Below, one piece after another: positions 10,800-22,909 of a stretch of DNA of 64,000 nt. Below the pieces are notes generated by a model, which saw only the letters and a list, made by a program, of their open reading frames with translations, searched no databases and was not told where the DNA came from. Position 1 is the first letter of the stretch. Every line of letters begins with the position of its first letter. The stretch comes from Antilocapra americana (lineage: Eukaryota; Chordata; Mammalia; Artiodactyla; Antilocapridae), in contig ML661885.1 in assembly GCA_007570785.1 (NCBI GenBank), positions 18,737,907 through 18,801,906 on the forward strand, written 5' to 3'. Made by a program: the position numbers and the translations under genes.

Positions 10800-11264
10800 T
10801 GATAATAAAAAGATACCAAGCTATCAATAAATTTGAATTATGTTTTAACGAGTCTGATTATGAGGGCAAAGCATGTAGAACATTTAAGATTTCTATTGAA
10901 AATGTTTCAAATAGCTTCTAGGTTTTATCATTTAACCTCTAGATTGGTGAACTTTTTTCAGTTTTCAAGTGAGGTTTCAGGTAAGCTTTTCCAATACATT
11001 TATTTTTCATTGTTTAGTTAACAAAAGCCTACTGAGGGCTCTGGGTATTACAAGGCAGTGTTATAAAGGTGAACACTCAGACATAGCCCTTACTCTCTCA
11101 TAACTAACCAGTATCAATTAAGAAACAGTGAAAAAGTATGTAATAACCAAGGCATAATGTCTTTTGTCTTTGAGTAAGTGCTTTACCTCAGTCAATTCAA
11201 CATGTTAATTGTCTTCAACCCAGAATTTATATATTACTGCTCCTGTGTTAATGAAGAGTCTTAC
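10800..11264. other. Unique DNA between two BovB fragments
   Basis: Nothing recognised. Confidence 0.4.
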
Positions 11265-11512
11265 AACTCCAATACTTTGGCTACCTGATGGGAAGAGCTG
11301 ACTCATTTGAAAAGACCCTGATGCTGGGAAAGATTGAGGGCAGGAGGAGAAGGGGACAACAGAGGATGAGATGGTTGGATGGCATCACCTACTCAATGGA
11401 CATGGGTTTGGGTGGACTCTGGGAGTTGGTGATGGACAGGGAGGCCTGGTGTGCTGCAGTTCATGGGGGTAGCAAAGACTCGGACATGACTGAGCGACTG
11501 AACTGAAACTGA
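11265..11512 (+). mobile_element. BovB LINE 3' fragment
   Basis: Starts at 'ctccaatactttggctacct' and runs to the 3' tail 'gagcgactgaactgaaactg'. It encodes only the last 70 or so residues ([19 protein letters not shown], then TERLN). Confidence 0.95.
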
Positions 11513-11869
11513 ACACAAGGACTAGATATGGGCTTAAAATATGTTGGTAAAAAATCAAAGTATACTTAAGTCATCTGTTAATTGTCAGAACTTAAAGAAG
11601 AAAAAAAAATTAGATTTGGGTATTCACCTTTAAATAGAAAAGATGAAAAAATTAAAATAGCATCTTATTTATGATACCTTCTTTTAGCCTTTCAGCAACT
11701 TTTAGGTTCTAAGGAATTTAATAATAGAAATGTAAAAGAGACATTGATTTATGCCCCTAACATAGTTTAAAATTGCTGACTTAAAAAAGCTAAATTTATT
11801 TTAGCATATTACAAAGTTCTTAAATCAATATATTTGAGTGTTTTAGGAAAAAGGTAAACATAAATCTTA
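11513..11869. other. AT-rich unique DNA
   Basis: Nothing recognised. Confidence 0.4.
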
Positions 11870-12437
11870 TGTTAGTTTACTACTGCTGCTGTAACAAATT
11901 ATTGCAAAGTTAGTGGCTCAAAACAACACCAGTGTATTATCTTTCAGTTCTGTGGTCCCAAGTCCAGCTGGGGTCTCCCTGGTCTAAAATCAAAGTGTCC
12001 ATGGGTCTGTGTTCCTTTCTAGAGCATCTGGGGAAGAATCGGGTGGTTTTTTTTTTGTTTATTCAGATTGTTGACCAGATTCAGTTGCTTGCTGTGGTAG
12101 TATTGAGGTCCCTGGTTCCTTGCCAGCTGTTAGCTGAGAGATGTTCCCAGCTTCTAGAAGCCATTCACATTCCTTGGGTTGTGGCCCTCCTGCTCACCCA
12201 TGGTAGGTTGAGATCCTCTCATCCTTCTTATTTCTCTTACTTTTTCTTTAATTTCAGTCTTTTAAACCTCCTGTTAGGTTGAGCCTACCTAGAAAATCCA
12301 GGATAATCTCTCCATGTCAAGGTCCGTAACCTTAACCACATCCTTCAAGTCCCGCTTGCTGTAGTGGAGTGACATATTCACGGGTTCCAGGGATTAAGGC
12401 ATAGACATTTTTAGGGGTTGTTATTCTGCCTACCACA
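11870..12437 (-). mobile_element. MLT1-type (ERVL-MaLR) solo LTR
   Basis: Read on the minus strand it begins TGTGGTAGGCAGAATAACA and ends with CTGTAACAGC-like text and ...ACATAAG, the classic MLT1 order. Internal MLT1 landmarks include the 'gagattatcctggattt' block and 'ggcttctagaagctggga'. ATCTTA lies at 11864-11869 and at 12439-12444, within one base of each LTR end, fitting a short target duplication. No internal retroviral genes are attached. Confidence 0.75.
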
Positions 12438-12529
12438 GATCTTAATTGGGTTCATGCAGTATAGCCATGATTTCTTATCAATACTCTCAGTACTTTAGGA
12501 TAGAGTAACAATGTTTATAATAACAGTAG

Positions 12530-12790
12530 ACTGATGCTGAAGCTGAAGCTCTAATACTTTGGCCACCTGATGTGAAGAGCTGACTCACTGGAAAAGACCC
12601 TAGTGTTGGGAAAGATTGAGGGCAGGAGGAGAAGGGGGCAATAAAGGATGAGATGGTTGGATGGCATCACTGACTCAATGGACATGAGTATGAGCAAACT
12701 CCAGGAGATAGTGAAGGACAGGGAAGCCTGGAGTGCTGCAGTTATGGGGTCACAAAGAGTTAGACATGACAGTGACTAAACAACAACAGC
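12530..12790 (+). mobile_element. BovB LINE 3' fragment
   Basis: Begins 'ctgatgctgaagctgaagct' and ends in an acaacaacagc tail. Diverged coding remnant with frameshifts, no catalytic domain. Confidence 0.95.
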
Positions 12791-12799
12791 AAATTTTAT

Positions 12800-13040
12800 T
12801 GGGTGTATGATATATTCCAGGCACTATTATAAACCTTTTTCTGCATTTACTCTTATTCCTCAGAAATGCCCCAGGAGACAAGCGCTGTTGTTGTCCCCAC
12901 TTAAAGATAAGCAAAAAGGTTCAGAGTGGGTAAGTGACTTGCCTACTTCTCACAGCTGTTAAGTGGTCCAATGAGGATTTGAATCTACATGGTCTGTCTG
13001 ATTGCAGGGCCTTTGCAAGCTCTGACTCACAACATAGAAG
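12800..13040 (-). mobile_element. MIR SINE
   Basis: Nearly full-length reverse-complement MIR: 'ttccaggcactattataaa', 'gtaagtgacttgcct', 'gaggatttgaatctacatgg'. Confidence 0.8.
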
Positions 13041-13074
13041 AAATAATTTTGAACGTTTGGATTTACTAAACATG

Positions 13075-13305
13075 CTTTAGTGATACAGTGACTATGAGTT
13101 CAGGCTCTGGTATCATAATGTGTGGATTTATATTCTATCTTTACCAGTTACTCGATGATGTGGGCAAGTTGCCTAACCTCCCTGGGTCTCAATTAACAAT
13201 GAACTGAATTCATAGTAACACTTGAGGATTAAATGAGACACTATATATAAAGTACGTACTTAGAACAGTGCCTCTGCATGAGCTATTGCTAGCTATAATT
13301 ATTGA
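13075..13305 (+). mobile_element. MIR SINE
   Basis: Plus-strand MIR with 'ttcaggctctggtatcat', 'gggcaagttgcctaacct', 'aggattaaatgagacac' and 'cttagaacagtgcct'. Together with the preceding minus-strand MIR it makes an inverted pair. Confidence 0.8.
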
Positions 13306-13424
13306 TGACAATTCAGCTTCTAAAAACAGCAATTTATTGTAAAAAGGAATGTTTCCTTTATGAAAACTCAGTCGCTTTATGAGATAAAAACTGAAAGTTA
13401 ATCTTTTTCCTTTTCAAAGACCAC

Positions 13425-14236
13425 AATGTTTTCTCCTTCCCCACCCTCTAATTACTCTCTGCTCCAACCCAGCTGCCGTCTTTCTGGCAGTTACTTTCTC
13501 CAATCAGGTGTTATGCTATTGTACACTTTAGGCACTTTGTCCAGACTCTAGTTGCCCCAGGTTAACGTTCAAATTGTTTAGAAAGGCACCAGGACTCAAA
13601 CTCCAAGTACCTTGTGCTGCCCGGTGTTTACACAGCCCCCATTTCTAGCTTTGATTTTCTTTTGCAATTATTGTTCCTGGAGAAGACATAGCGCTAATAT
13701 ACCACTCCAAACCTACCCTCGCTTCCAATAATCTTTGCTGCTATTGCTTCAATTCAAACTCTCATGCTCTCTGCACTCTAAGTCATCCCAACAAATTCAT
13801 GGCCTCCAGTCCTGCCACCCTTCAAACTTTTACTCTCCTCCCTGTTCACTAGAATAGTCTTTCTGAAATACAAAACTCCACATTACTGTCCTCCTTCAAA
13901 CCCTTCATTGTCTTTTCCAGACCCCATTCCTGCAAATATTATTCCTTTCCTTATGTCTCTTAACACTGATTAAGTGCTTCTACTGTTGCATTCAAGGTAT
14001 GCTTATTTAAGAACTTTCTTCTTGCCTTCTAAACCATGAACACATTGATAGGGATTAAGAGATGTTTTTGCCTGCATGAATTTATTACATTATTTTGTTA
14101 CTGCCTATGTACATACCCATCTGTTGTCTCTGAGCTGTGAACTCTTTAAGGGGAGGCTTGTGGTATTATTTCTCTTTACCTCTGTGCCCAAGAAGTAGAA
14201 GGTGCTTAGTCACTGTTGAATGAATGAATAAAGAAA
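13425..14236 (+). mobile_element. L2 LINE 3' region
   Basis: The pyrimidine-rich body with 'ttactgtcctccttcaaacc' and the terminal block 'gtgaactctttaaggggagg' through 'gttgaatgaatgaata' are typical of the L2 3' end. The LINE coding region is not preserved. The left boundary is approximate. Confidence 0.65.
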
Positions 14237-14329
14237 AATAACCCCACATACATACAATTGAAAAAATGCTGCTTAAATCCCCAAATGTGTTTATTGAGAC
14301 TATATAAGGTCCTGATCTCAGAAGCCACA

Positions 14330-14560
14330 TAACTGGTGGTTAAGAGCATGGACTCTGGAGTCAGAGTGCTTGGCTTTGAATTCTGAATCTGCCACTTACT
14401 ACCTGTGCACCATGAACCTTGAGTCTATTCTTTGTAAAACAGGGATGATAATAGTATAACTATCTCTTTGGGTTAATAGAGCCAAATGAGTTCATGTTTA
14501 CGAAGTGTTTACAATAACATCTACCATATAGTAAATATTTTGTAAGTATTGGTTAAGTAA
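14330..14560 (+). mobile_element. MIR SINE
   Basis: Well-kept head: 'gtggttaagagcatggactc', 'tggagtcagagtgcttgg', 'tctgccacttactacctgtg'. Confidence 0.85.
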
Positions 14561-14572
14561 AAATATGATAGT

Positions 14573-14749
14573 TTATGTGCTTATTACTCTGTAGCCCACT
14601 AGGCTCCTCTGTCCATGGGATTCTCCAAGCTAGAATCCTTGAGTGGGTTGCCATTTCCTTCTCTAGGGAATCTTCTCAATCCAGGAATCAAACCTCGGTC
14701 TCCTGCATTGCAGGTAGATTCTTTACCAACTGAGCTACAATGGAAGCCC
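14573..14749 (-). mobile_element. Bov-tA SINE with 7-bp target duplication
   Basis: Reverse-complement copy. TGATAGT at 14566-14572 is repeated at 14750-14756, a short direct repeat expected for retroposition. The right end shows the inverted tRNA head (ctttaccaactgagctac). Confidence 0.9.
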
Positions 14750-14924
14750 TGATAGTAGCTAATGTCCTTATAATACAGTGATAAAAAATACTCCAGTGTT
14801 TTGTAATTGTGATATTTAACTAGAAATTTTTAACTTTTCAATGATTTTTGATATCTTAAAAATATATAAAATATATTTTGATGAATAAAGTTGTGATGTT
14901 GTATGTTACCCTGTAAAGAGGCCA

Positions 14925-15231
14925 AGGAACTGAGGGAAGCACCCAGCCAAAAGCCAGAAAGGAACCAAGGTCCTGAGTCCAGTAGCTTGCTAGGAACTGA
15001 GTCCTACCAAGGACCAGATCATGTACTTAGAAGTGGACTTCTCTCTGGTTGAGCTTTGAGATGCCTGCAGCCCCAGTGACCACCTTGATCACAGCCTTGT
15101 GAGAGATCCTGAGCCAAAGGATACTGCTAAGCCTCACCCAGATTCCTGATATATGGAATTATGAAATAATTTTTAAAGCCAGTATATTTGGGGGTAATTT
15201 GTTACACAGCAGTAGATAGCTAATGTGTGTC
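14925..15231 (+). mobile_element. MLT1/MST-type LTR, 3' part
   Basis: Contains 'ccttgatcacagccttgtga', 'gatcctgagccaaaggatac' and ends 'ggtaatttgttacacagcag' plus 'atagctaatg', the 3' terminus of MaLR LTRs. It abuts a Bov-tA at its right end. Confidence 0.7.
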
Positions 15232-15232
15232 T

Positions 15233-15431
15233 GTGTGTGTACTCAGTTGTGTCTGAATCTTTGTGACCCCATAGACTGTAGCCCACCAGGCTCCTGTGTT
15301 CATGGAATTCTCCAGGCAAGAGTACTGGAGTGGGTTGCCATTCCCTTCTCCAGGGGATCTTCCTGACTCAGGGATCAAACTGGGGTCTCCTGCATTGCAG
15401 GCAGATTCTTTACCGTCTGAGCTACCAGGGA
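15233..15431 (-). mobile_element. Bov-tA SINE
   Basis: Reverse-complement copy ending 'gagctaccaggga'. It begins right after the MaLR LTR, so it probably used that junction as its target. Confidence 0.9.
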
Positions 15432-15634
15432 CTAATATATTAATGCTATTTCAGTACAGATGTGTAACAAAAAACACTTGAAAGGAAAAGGCAACTTTGT
15501 AGGTTTCCCAGTTACTAGTCAACACTCTTTCTACTGAAAACAATGATGATGATAATAATAAAGTTAGAATATTTGTAGTAATTTACATTTTTTGAATGCC
15601 TACTAGGATATAAGGCACCTTTCCAAATTTTATA

Positions 15635-15647
15635 TATATATATATCA
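15635..15647. repeat. (TA)n tract at the BovB 3' end
   Basis: A short TATATATA run directly precedes the inverted BovB tail, so it marks either the element's target or tail expansion. Confidence 0.6.
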
Positions 15648-15652
15648 GTTTA

Positions 15653-17005
15653 GTTCAGTTCAGTAGTTCAGTCATGTTGGACTCTTTGTGACCCCATGGA
15701 CTGCAGCATGCCTGGCCTCCCTGTCCATCATTAACTCCCAGAGTTTACTTAAATTCATGTCCTTTGAGTTGATGATGCCATCCAACCATCTCATCCTCTG
15801 TCCTCCCCTCCTCCTCCCACCTTCAATCTTTCCCAGCGTTACGGTCTTTTCAAATGAGTCAGTTCTTCACCCCAGGTGGCCAAAGTATTGGAGTTTCAGC
15901 TTCAGCATCAGTCCTTCTGGTGAATATTCAGGACCGATTTCCTTTAGGATGGACTGGTTGGATCTCCTTGCAGTCCAAGGGACTCTCAAGAGTCTTCTCC
16001 AACACCACAGTGCAAAAACATCAATTCTTCGGCACTCAGCTTTCTTCATAGTCCAACTCACATCCATACATGACTACTGGAAAAACCATAGCTTTGACCA
16101 GATGGACCTTTGTTGGCAAAGTAATATCTCTGCTTTTTAATATGCTGTCTAGGTTGGTCATAACTTTTCTTTAAGTAGCAAGTGTCTTTTTATTTCATGA
16201 CTGCAGTCACCATCTGCAGTGATTTTGGAGTCCCCCAAAATAAAGTCTGTGACTGAAACACTGTTTCCCCATCTATTTCCCATGAAGTGATGGGACCAGA
16301 TGCCATGATCTTAATTTTCTGAATGTTGAGTTTTAAGCCAACTTTTTCACTTTCATCAAGAGGCTTTTTAGTTCTTCTTCACTTTCTGCCATAAGGGTGG
16401 TGTCATCTGCATATCTGAGGTTATTGGTATTTCTCCCGGCAATCTTGATTCCAGCTTGTGCTTCATCCAGCCCACTATTTCTCATGATGTACTCTGCATA
16501 TAAGTTAAATAAGCAGGGTGACAAAATACATCCTTGACATACTCTTTTCCTGATTTGGAACCAGTCTGTTGTTTCATGTCCCATTCTAGCTGTTGTTTCC
16601 TGACCTCCATACAGATTTCTCAAGAGGCAAGTAAGGTGGTCTGGTAGTCCCATCTCTTGAAGAATTTTCCAGTTTGTTGTGGTCCACACACTCAAAGGCT
16701 TTGGCATAGTCAATAAAACAAAAGTAGATATTTTTCTGGAACTCTTTTGCTTTTTCGATGATTGACAGTGGATGTTGGCAATTTGATCTCTGGTTCCTCT
16801 GCCTTTTCTAAATCCAGCTTGAACATCTGGAAGTTCATGGTTCATGTACTGTTGCAGGCTGGCTTGCAGAATTTTGAGCATTACTTAAATAGCATGTGAG
16901 ATGAGTGCAATTGTGCGGTAGTTTGAGCATTCTTTGGCATTGTCTTTCTTTGGGATTGGAATGAAAAGTGACCTTTTCCAGTCCTGTGGCCACTGCTGAG
17001 TTTTT
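15653..17005 (-). mobile_element. BovB LINE with reverse-transcriptase core, 5'-truncated
   Basis: At about 1.35 kb this is one of the longest BovB copies here. On the minus strand, 16881-16333 stays open for 182 residues: QAGFRKGRGTRD at residues 21-32, QGCILSPCLFNLY at 116-128 and the catalytic YADD box at 157-160 (bases 16402-16413). Residues about 38-70 are read out of frame relative to the family, so the first catalytic aspartate motif (FIDYAKAF type) is lost by paired frameshifts. A stop after YADD separates it from the C-terminal part. The copy cannot encode a working enzyme. Confidence 0.95.
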
Positions 17006-17007
17006 TT

Positions 17008-17425
17008 AATGCAACAACTCTGTAAGATTGTTGTTTGTTGTTGTTTAATTGCTAAGTTGTCTCTGATTCTTGTGACCTCATGGGCTGTAGCCTGCCAGGT
17101 TCCTCTGTTTGTGGGACTTCCCAGGGATGAATACTGGAGTGAGTTGCCATTTCCTTACCCAGGGGATCTTCTCGACCCACCCACGGCTCCTCTTGTGTCT
17201 CCTGTACTGTAGGTGGATTCTTTACTGCTGAGTCACCAGGGAAACCCCATAAGATAGGTATTAATTATAATTATCTTCATTATATAAGTATTGGAATTAG
17301 AGCTAAGAGAGATTAAATAAAGGACATGCCCTAGATCCCCAGTTGGGTAACAGCATATGGGCAAGATTTGAACCCAGGCTCTGTGACTAGAGTTTTCCCT
17401 CTGAACCACTATAATAAATTGTTCC
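17008..17425 (-). mobile_element. MIR SINE split by a Bov-tA
   Basis: The MIR runs 'gcaacaactctgtaagat' (17011-17028) and resumes after the inserted SINE as 'taagataggtattaatt', continuing through 'gcaagatttgaacccaggct'. TAAGAT is present on both sides (17023-17028 and 17250-17255), which is the target duplication of the inserted SINE. Confidence 0.8.
17029..17249 (-). mobile_element. Bov-tA SINE inserted into a MIR
   Basis: Reverse-complement Bov-tA with a ttgttgtttgttgttg tail at its left end and the inverted tRNA head 'gctgagtcaccagggaa' at its right end. It is flanked by TAAGAT. Confidence 0.9.
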
Positions 17426-19150
17426 TAAAGATCCATGCTCTAAGGTGAAGGTGATAGGTGCAGCCGGAAGAAAGGGCAGCACTCCAAGAGTTCACAGGAA
17501 AATGAGCTTAATCCTGATCTAGGAAATGCTGGGGTACCAGGGAGGCATCTGATCTGACTCTCAAATGCTGGGTGGAATTTAGGTGTGTGGCTCTTCGAGG
17601 AAGGAGTCTATCAGCTGAGCAAAAAGTTGGAAAAGCATGAGACACAGACAAGAAAATACCACCTCACAGTGTGTCTGGAGTTCAGCTAGTGGGAGATAAA
17701 CCTATGGAGTTTGGAACTTGGTTATAGTTATGTGAAAGATTTTGAATATTTTTAATAAAAATAATTAGCTCTTGAGTTTTTGTTTTTATTGATAGAAGTT
17801 TAAATCAACTACCTCTTAGTTTAAACTATACTGCAAAACTGTTAGAGAGAGGTTATTCTGGTGAATTTGAAATAGAGAATCTGATTGTATGGGTTGTGTG
17901 AAAATATGAAATTTAATTACCATCAAGTACAAAAGAAAAATAGAAATACACACAAAACATTTCATGTGGTTATTTCTTAACACATTCAAAGATGTGTTCA
18001 GTTTGTATTTAGTTTCAGTAAAACTTCAAGGATATCAAAATTTGTAGACCTTTTTATTTCCTTGTAAAAACAATACTATTGGTGGTTACATTCAAAGCAC
18101 ATTAAGTGTTTCACTAAAAACAGAGCCTAGAGAAATTAAAAAAAGTTATGATTGTGTTTTTAGTTACCTGGGAGTGGACCTTGAAAACAGTACTATGTAA
18201 GGCATTCATATGAAGCAGGGCTTAAAATATTATCCTTTCTTTTACTCAAAATATCATTCAAGTGCACTAGATGGAAATTTAATTTTGTAAGATTTCTGTG
18301 CTGTTCAAATTTGTTTATGGTGTGAGCTTTCAATTTAGACAATTTATCATTACTTGGAGAGGAACTTTTTCTCTTAAGCCAGATTGAGTTTCCTTTCCAG
18401 GGAATAGATGAATCCAGGAAAAATGTTTCCACAGCTCGTACCTAGCCAAAAGCCATGGCCATGGAGGAATGGAGAGCTCATTGAATAATGACAAAAGGAA
18501 AATATGTAATCCCCTTTCCCGTAGCCTCTCGTGCCCTTGACTTGTCTCAAAACTCTCCAGTCCATACATTCAAGCAATGTCTATGTTGATTCTCAAATTT
18601 AGGGGTTGAACTTCTGCTTCACAACAGTATTAAGCAGGCGATTACAAATATGATATACCTACAGAGGTCTGACTCTAGTTTGTCTGACAATCGTATAATG
18701 TTTGGAAGGTCTCTGTATAACCTTTGGAAGGTCTCTTAACTGTCATGAGCCTTGATTTCTTATTCTCTCATCTGTTTGACATATCCTCAAAGATTCCTTT
18801 TGGTTTTAGTGGATTAAGATTCTAAAGGCCAATTTTGCATGACTGCAGTTTCAACCCAGTGCTACATTTAAACACTTGGATTTCCACGTTGTCTCCATAT
18901 ATTTTTGAAGTCATCTTTTCTGTGTCTGCAAGTTTTCTGCAGTAACATAATTACATGCGTAAGAGAGGCTAAGTCCTAAATTTGTCTCCTCTTCTGGTTA
19001 TTTTTGATCTCATAATTTAGGAGATGGTACTCCTTCCATCTCGAGGGCTGATAGATTCTCTACCAGTGCTACAGAAACAAGTTGGAAGTCATTTCCTTGT
19101 AAAATATCTCTCTTTTCTATATGTATGTATGTATTTGTAGTGTATATCTT
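17426..19150. other. 1.7 kb unique AT-rich DNA
   Basis: No repeat family, RNA gene or supported exon was seen. A short segment near 18700-18780 vaguely resembles MIR but is too weak to call. Confidence 0.35.
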
Positions 19151-19370
19151 GGCTTCCCAGATGGTGCTAGTGGTAAAGAACCCTCCTGCCACTGCCAGAG
19201 ATCTAAGAGAGATGTAAGCTTTGATCCCAGGGCTGGAAAGATTCCCTGGAGAACGGAATGGCAACCCGCTCCAATATTCTTGCCTGGAGAATCCCATGGA
19301 CAGAGGATCCTGGAGGGCTATGGTCCATAAGGTCGCAAAGAGTCAGACATGACTGAAGCAACTTAGCGTG
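19151..19370 (+). mobile_element. Bov-tA SINE
   Basis: Plus-strand copy from ggcttcccagatgg to gaagcaacttagc. A few inserted bases lie in the region between the tRNA head and the body. Confidence 0.9.
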
Positions 19371-21355
19371 CACGATCTTACTGTTATAACAGGGGAAGTC
19401 GGTGAGGAAAAGAGAAAAAAATATATGGCAATAATTTACCCTGCCACCATTCACCTTAGCAAGCTCAGCATCCATCCAGCCCTCCAGCTTCCAACCCAAG
19501 AGGACTGCAGTGAGTCTGAGAGGAGGGCAATTTCTTCCAAAAGAAGTCTCTGAAACCATGATAAGCTGTTCTGGACAAGAGCTATGTACTCATTACATGA
19601 GAAGTTTGGACTGGCCTGCAGGCAATATTCTTGTATTCCTCAAAAATGTAGGGAGTAAAGGTTTATATAGGTGAGTTGAAATTTCACATAGTTTCTAAGA
19701 AGTCTGCAAAGCATCCCAAAGTCCCAATTTTCCTTGAATTTCTGGATTAGGTCATTGTTCTTTCTGTGACTCGTTTTTGAAGGAGCTAATAATTAAACAC
19801 TTCTCCTGATTATCTCTGGGTCATAGGAATCCCCTATAAGTTGGGTAAAGGTGAGTTGTAAAATTACAAGAACTGAATTTTGTGTTAAGGAGACAAGATT
19901 TCTTCTGTCCACCATATATATTGAACTGAGTGCTCTTAGGCAGATGGCAGTATTCTTGATGGTCTCAGTGATGTTGAAGAGTAGGGGTAAGATAACTTTT
20001 GAGGACTATTTTAGTTCTAAATTTCTGCAGTTCTCAGAGTAAATTTCCACATGCCTGTAGATATTTTGGTTTAGACTCAAATACCAAGGCAAATACATGT
20101 CAAAGGTTAGTGCTACTTAGCTGGGCTTTGACATTATCCAGAATTGTAGAAGCTTAGGTTTATCTACTTTGAGTCCAAGAACTGCTGCAGGGAAAAGTAG
20201 CCCAGAGTAAATATAGAGCTTGCTCTTGTTGTAGTAAACTTGAATTTAATAACTTTGAGGTGTTCTTTTTAGCCATTGTTACAGAACAACAATATAAAAT
20301 ATATGATTTTTATATTTACTCCTTTTAAATTCTATCATTTAAAAATTATCTTTATTATCTTTAGTAAAATCCTACCAAGTTTCCCTAGTCCAGTGACAAT
20401 CAGCGACACAAGATTTTTACTGTATATACAATGTTCTGTTAGTCAGTCTGGAAGGATAAAAACACCTATGACAAAGCACTTGCCTTTAGGTGCTAGGAGA
20501 AGAGAAAAACCATTAAGAAACAAACATATGAACAGGAGTGAAAGAATAAAAAACCCAGGACATTCTGTGGGAGAATGGATTTAACCAAAAAGGGAAAATG
20601 TATGCTTTGGTTTTCTAATAAAATAATTTTGTGAGCACTTTGTTAAATTAAAGATTATTATACTTAGAAGCAGGTTGAAATCTTTCTCTTCCCAGCATGC
20701 AAAGCTTTCTTTAAAGATAAAGGTTGTCATAGTATTTTTAATTATTGAGGTTGGATACTTATTTCCTTCTTACACTCACGTGCTTCCAAAGGGATTTGGA
20801 ACATGAGAGAGTTTCATAGCTGTTTAGAGAAATGAGAATTAAGGCCTTTATAATTATAGACATTACTTTCCAGTTCTATCTCAGTTCAGACTCTGTTCTC
20901 TGTAGTACTGAACCTTCCAAGTTGTGTTACACCAATATAATGTCTGATCTGTGTGCCTGGAACATCCAAACACTGCTGAGTTTCTAAAACACACTAAGGC
21001 AAATTAGTTTCAGCTAGCTTTGTCCTGAGCTATTTTTTTCTATGTGGTTTTGTTTGTGAATTATCAAATAAACATATCATTTAGGAAATACAATTTTATA
21101 ATGTCCTTCTTATCCCCAGTAATTGTAGCTCAAACCCAATATAGCAGTAATACAACTTGGCTATCATGGGCTGACTACCTGAAGCAGTGTCTGGGCGTGT
21201 TATTCATGAGCTTCAGATGACCAGAAAATGCTAAATTTGGATGGATCCCTGCTCACCTATCAAAATCTTATACTATAACCATGTATGTTTAGTGAAGGTA
21301 AATATTTCTGTCTTGTCATGTATAATTTTTTTTAAATAATGCTGATCTGTCATAA
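19371..21355. other. 2 kb AT-rich unique DNA
   Basis: Nothing recognised. Two good isolated donor sites (AG|GTGAGT near 19672 and 19852) lack convincing partner acceptors at normal exon sizes. Confidence 0.35.
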
Positions 21356-21565
21356 GGGCTTTTTAGGTGGGTCAGTGGTAAAGAATTCGTCTGATGATGC
21401 AGGAGACGTGAGACATGGGCTTGATCCCTGGGTCAGGAAGATCCTCTAGAAAAGGAAATGGCAACCCACTCCAGCATTCTTGCCCAGAAAATTTCCTGGA
21501 CAGAGGAGTGTGGTGTGCTACAGTCCACAAGGTCACAAAGATTTGGACACAGCTGAACGACTGAG
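21356..21565 (+). mobile_element. Bov-tA SINE
   Basis: Plus-strand copy starting gggctttttaggtgg and ending gaacgactgagc. Diverged compared with neighbours. Confidence 0.9.
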
Positions 21566-21674
21566 CAAGCAAGCAAAGCACATCTATAATAAAGTACTAC
21601 TTTATAATAAAGTATTGGTGATTTTATTTTTGATTAAGGTTAGACCATTTCCCACTATTTTATGAAATAATATC

Positions 21675-21940
21675 AATAGCTTATATAGTACCCACTATTT
21701 GCCAGACACTAAGTGTTTTATAGGTATTGGTCCACTTCATGTCCACAACAACACCATGTATGTAGTAGGCATTGTGATGATCACAGTCTCATTTTACAGA
21801 TGAAGAAAATGAGGCAAAGTGATTAAGTAAATTGTCCCAGATCATAAAGGCACCAGTTCTGAATTTGCACTCAGGCACCCTGACTCCTGACTCTGGCATC
21901 AGTGCTCTTTATTACCATGCTGTACTTCCTCTCCACAAGT
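21675..21940 (-). mobile_element. MIR SINE, near full length
   Basis: Contains 'ttgccagacactaagtg', 'cattttacagatgaagaaaa', 'tgaggcaaagtgattaagt' and 'ttgcactcaggcaccctgac' in reverse-complement MIR order. Confidence 0.85.
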
Positions 21941-22614
21941 CAGCCTGCACCTCAGCAGGCCTTAATTTTGAGGCCTGGAGCCACAGTTTGGGACTTGAGC
22001 AACTGTAGCCAAATCCTGTTTTTCACTTAATCACTCAACAATAAATGAGTGAGATGGGAAGAACTAGCTTGCAGCCAGCTCTGGCTCCATAATTCATAGA
22101 ACTCAGTCCAAAATGAAAATGTGGGGCCTCTTGTTCAAAAAGTAGGAAAAAAATAGGATTAACGATACTAAAATATAAAGCCTTTCCCTTCTTTCATGGT
22201 TTCCCTCTTGTCATGGAATTTTTCATCTGCCGTTGAATGTTGTTCTAAGTAAAGAAAAATTAAAAATTGAAGTTATTAGCATGAATTTGCCATTCATCTT
22301 TGTGTTGTGCAATGTCTAATTTCAGGGCAAATAGAAAACTGTTTAATTTTTATGTGGAATCACCAAAATCGTACAATGATTTTTTTTGTAACTTGTACCT
22401 GAATATTTTTTTTTTCTTTCTTACCAGAACAGTGGAAACTCTGCATAAAACTAATTCAACTGTTTTTATTTCACTGTTTGACATGCACATTTCACCAACA
22501 CTTTCTCCTTCTGGCTTACTGGTAAATAGGAAGGACTGAAGGGAATTTGAGCTGTCCTGTTTTTTTTTCCCATTCCTTCTGTTATAATTTTCAGTGTAAA
22601 ATAGTTCATTAATA
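21941..22614. other. Unique AT-rich DNA
   Basis: Nothing recognised. Confidence 0.4.
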
Positions 22615-22809
22615 GGAAGGAAGTGGGTTGCTTGGTCGTGTCCAACTCTGTGATCCCATCAGGCTCCTCTGTCCATGGAATTCTCTAGGCAAGAATACTG
22701 AAGTGGTAGCCTAGCCCTTCTCCAAAGGATCTTCCCGATCCAGGAATGGAACCGGGGTCTCCTGCATTGCAGGTGAATTCTTTTCCAGCTGAGCTACCAG
22801 GGAAGTCCA
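22615..22809 (-). mobile_element. Bov-tA SINE with imperfect target duplication
   Basis: Reverse-complement copy. AGTTCATTAATA at 22603-22614 and AGTTCAGTAATA at 22810-22821 differ at one base, consistent with an older target duplication. Confidence 0.9.
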
Positions 22810-22909
22810 AGTTCAGTAATAACTGAAACTAATATGAGTAAGAAAGGATGTGATAAAATTCCTTGGTTGTTCATGTTTCTTATAACACCATTGCTTTTCT
22901 TTCTTTTAG

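Noticed and set aside
10307..10921. Plus-strand open frame of 204 codons
   Set aside because: It is the antisense reading of the BovB LINE on the minus strand.
19653..19875. Mini-exons before two GTGAGT donors
   Set aside because: The implied exons would be about 19 and 24 nt, with only fair acceptors; chance is likely.
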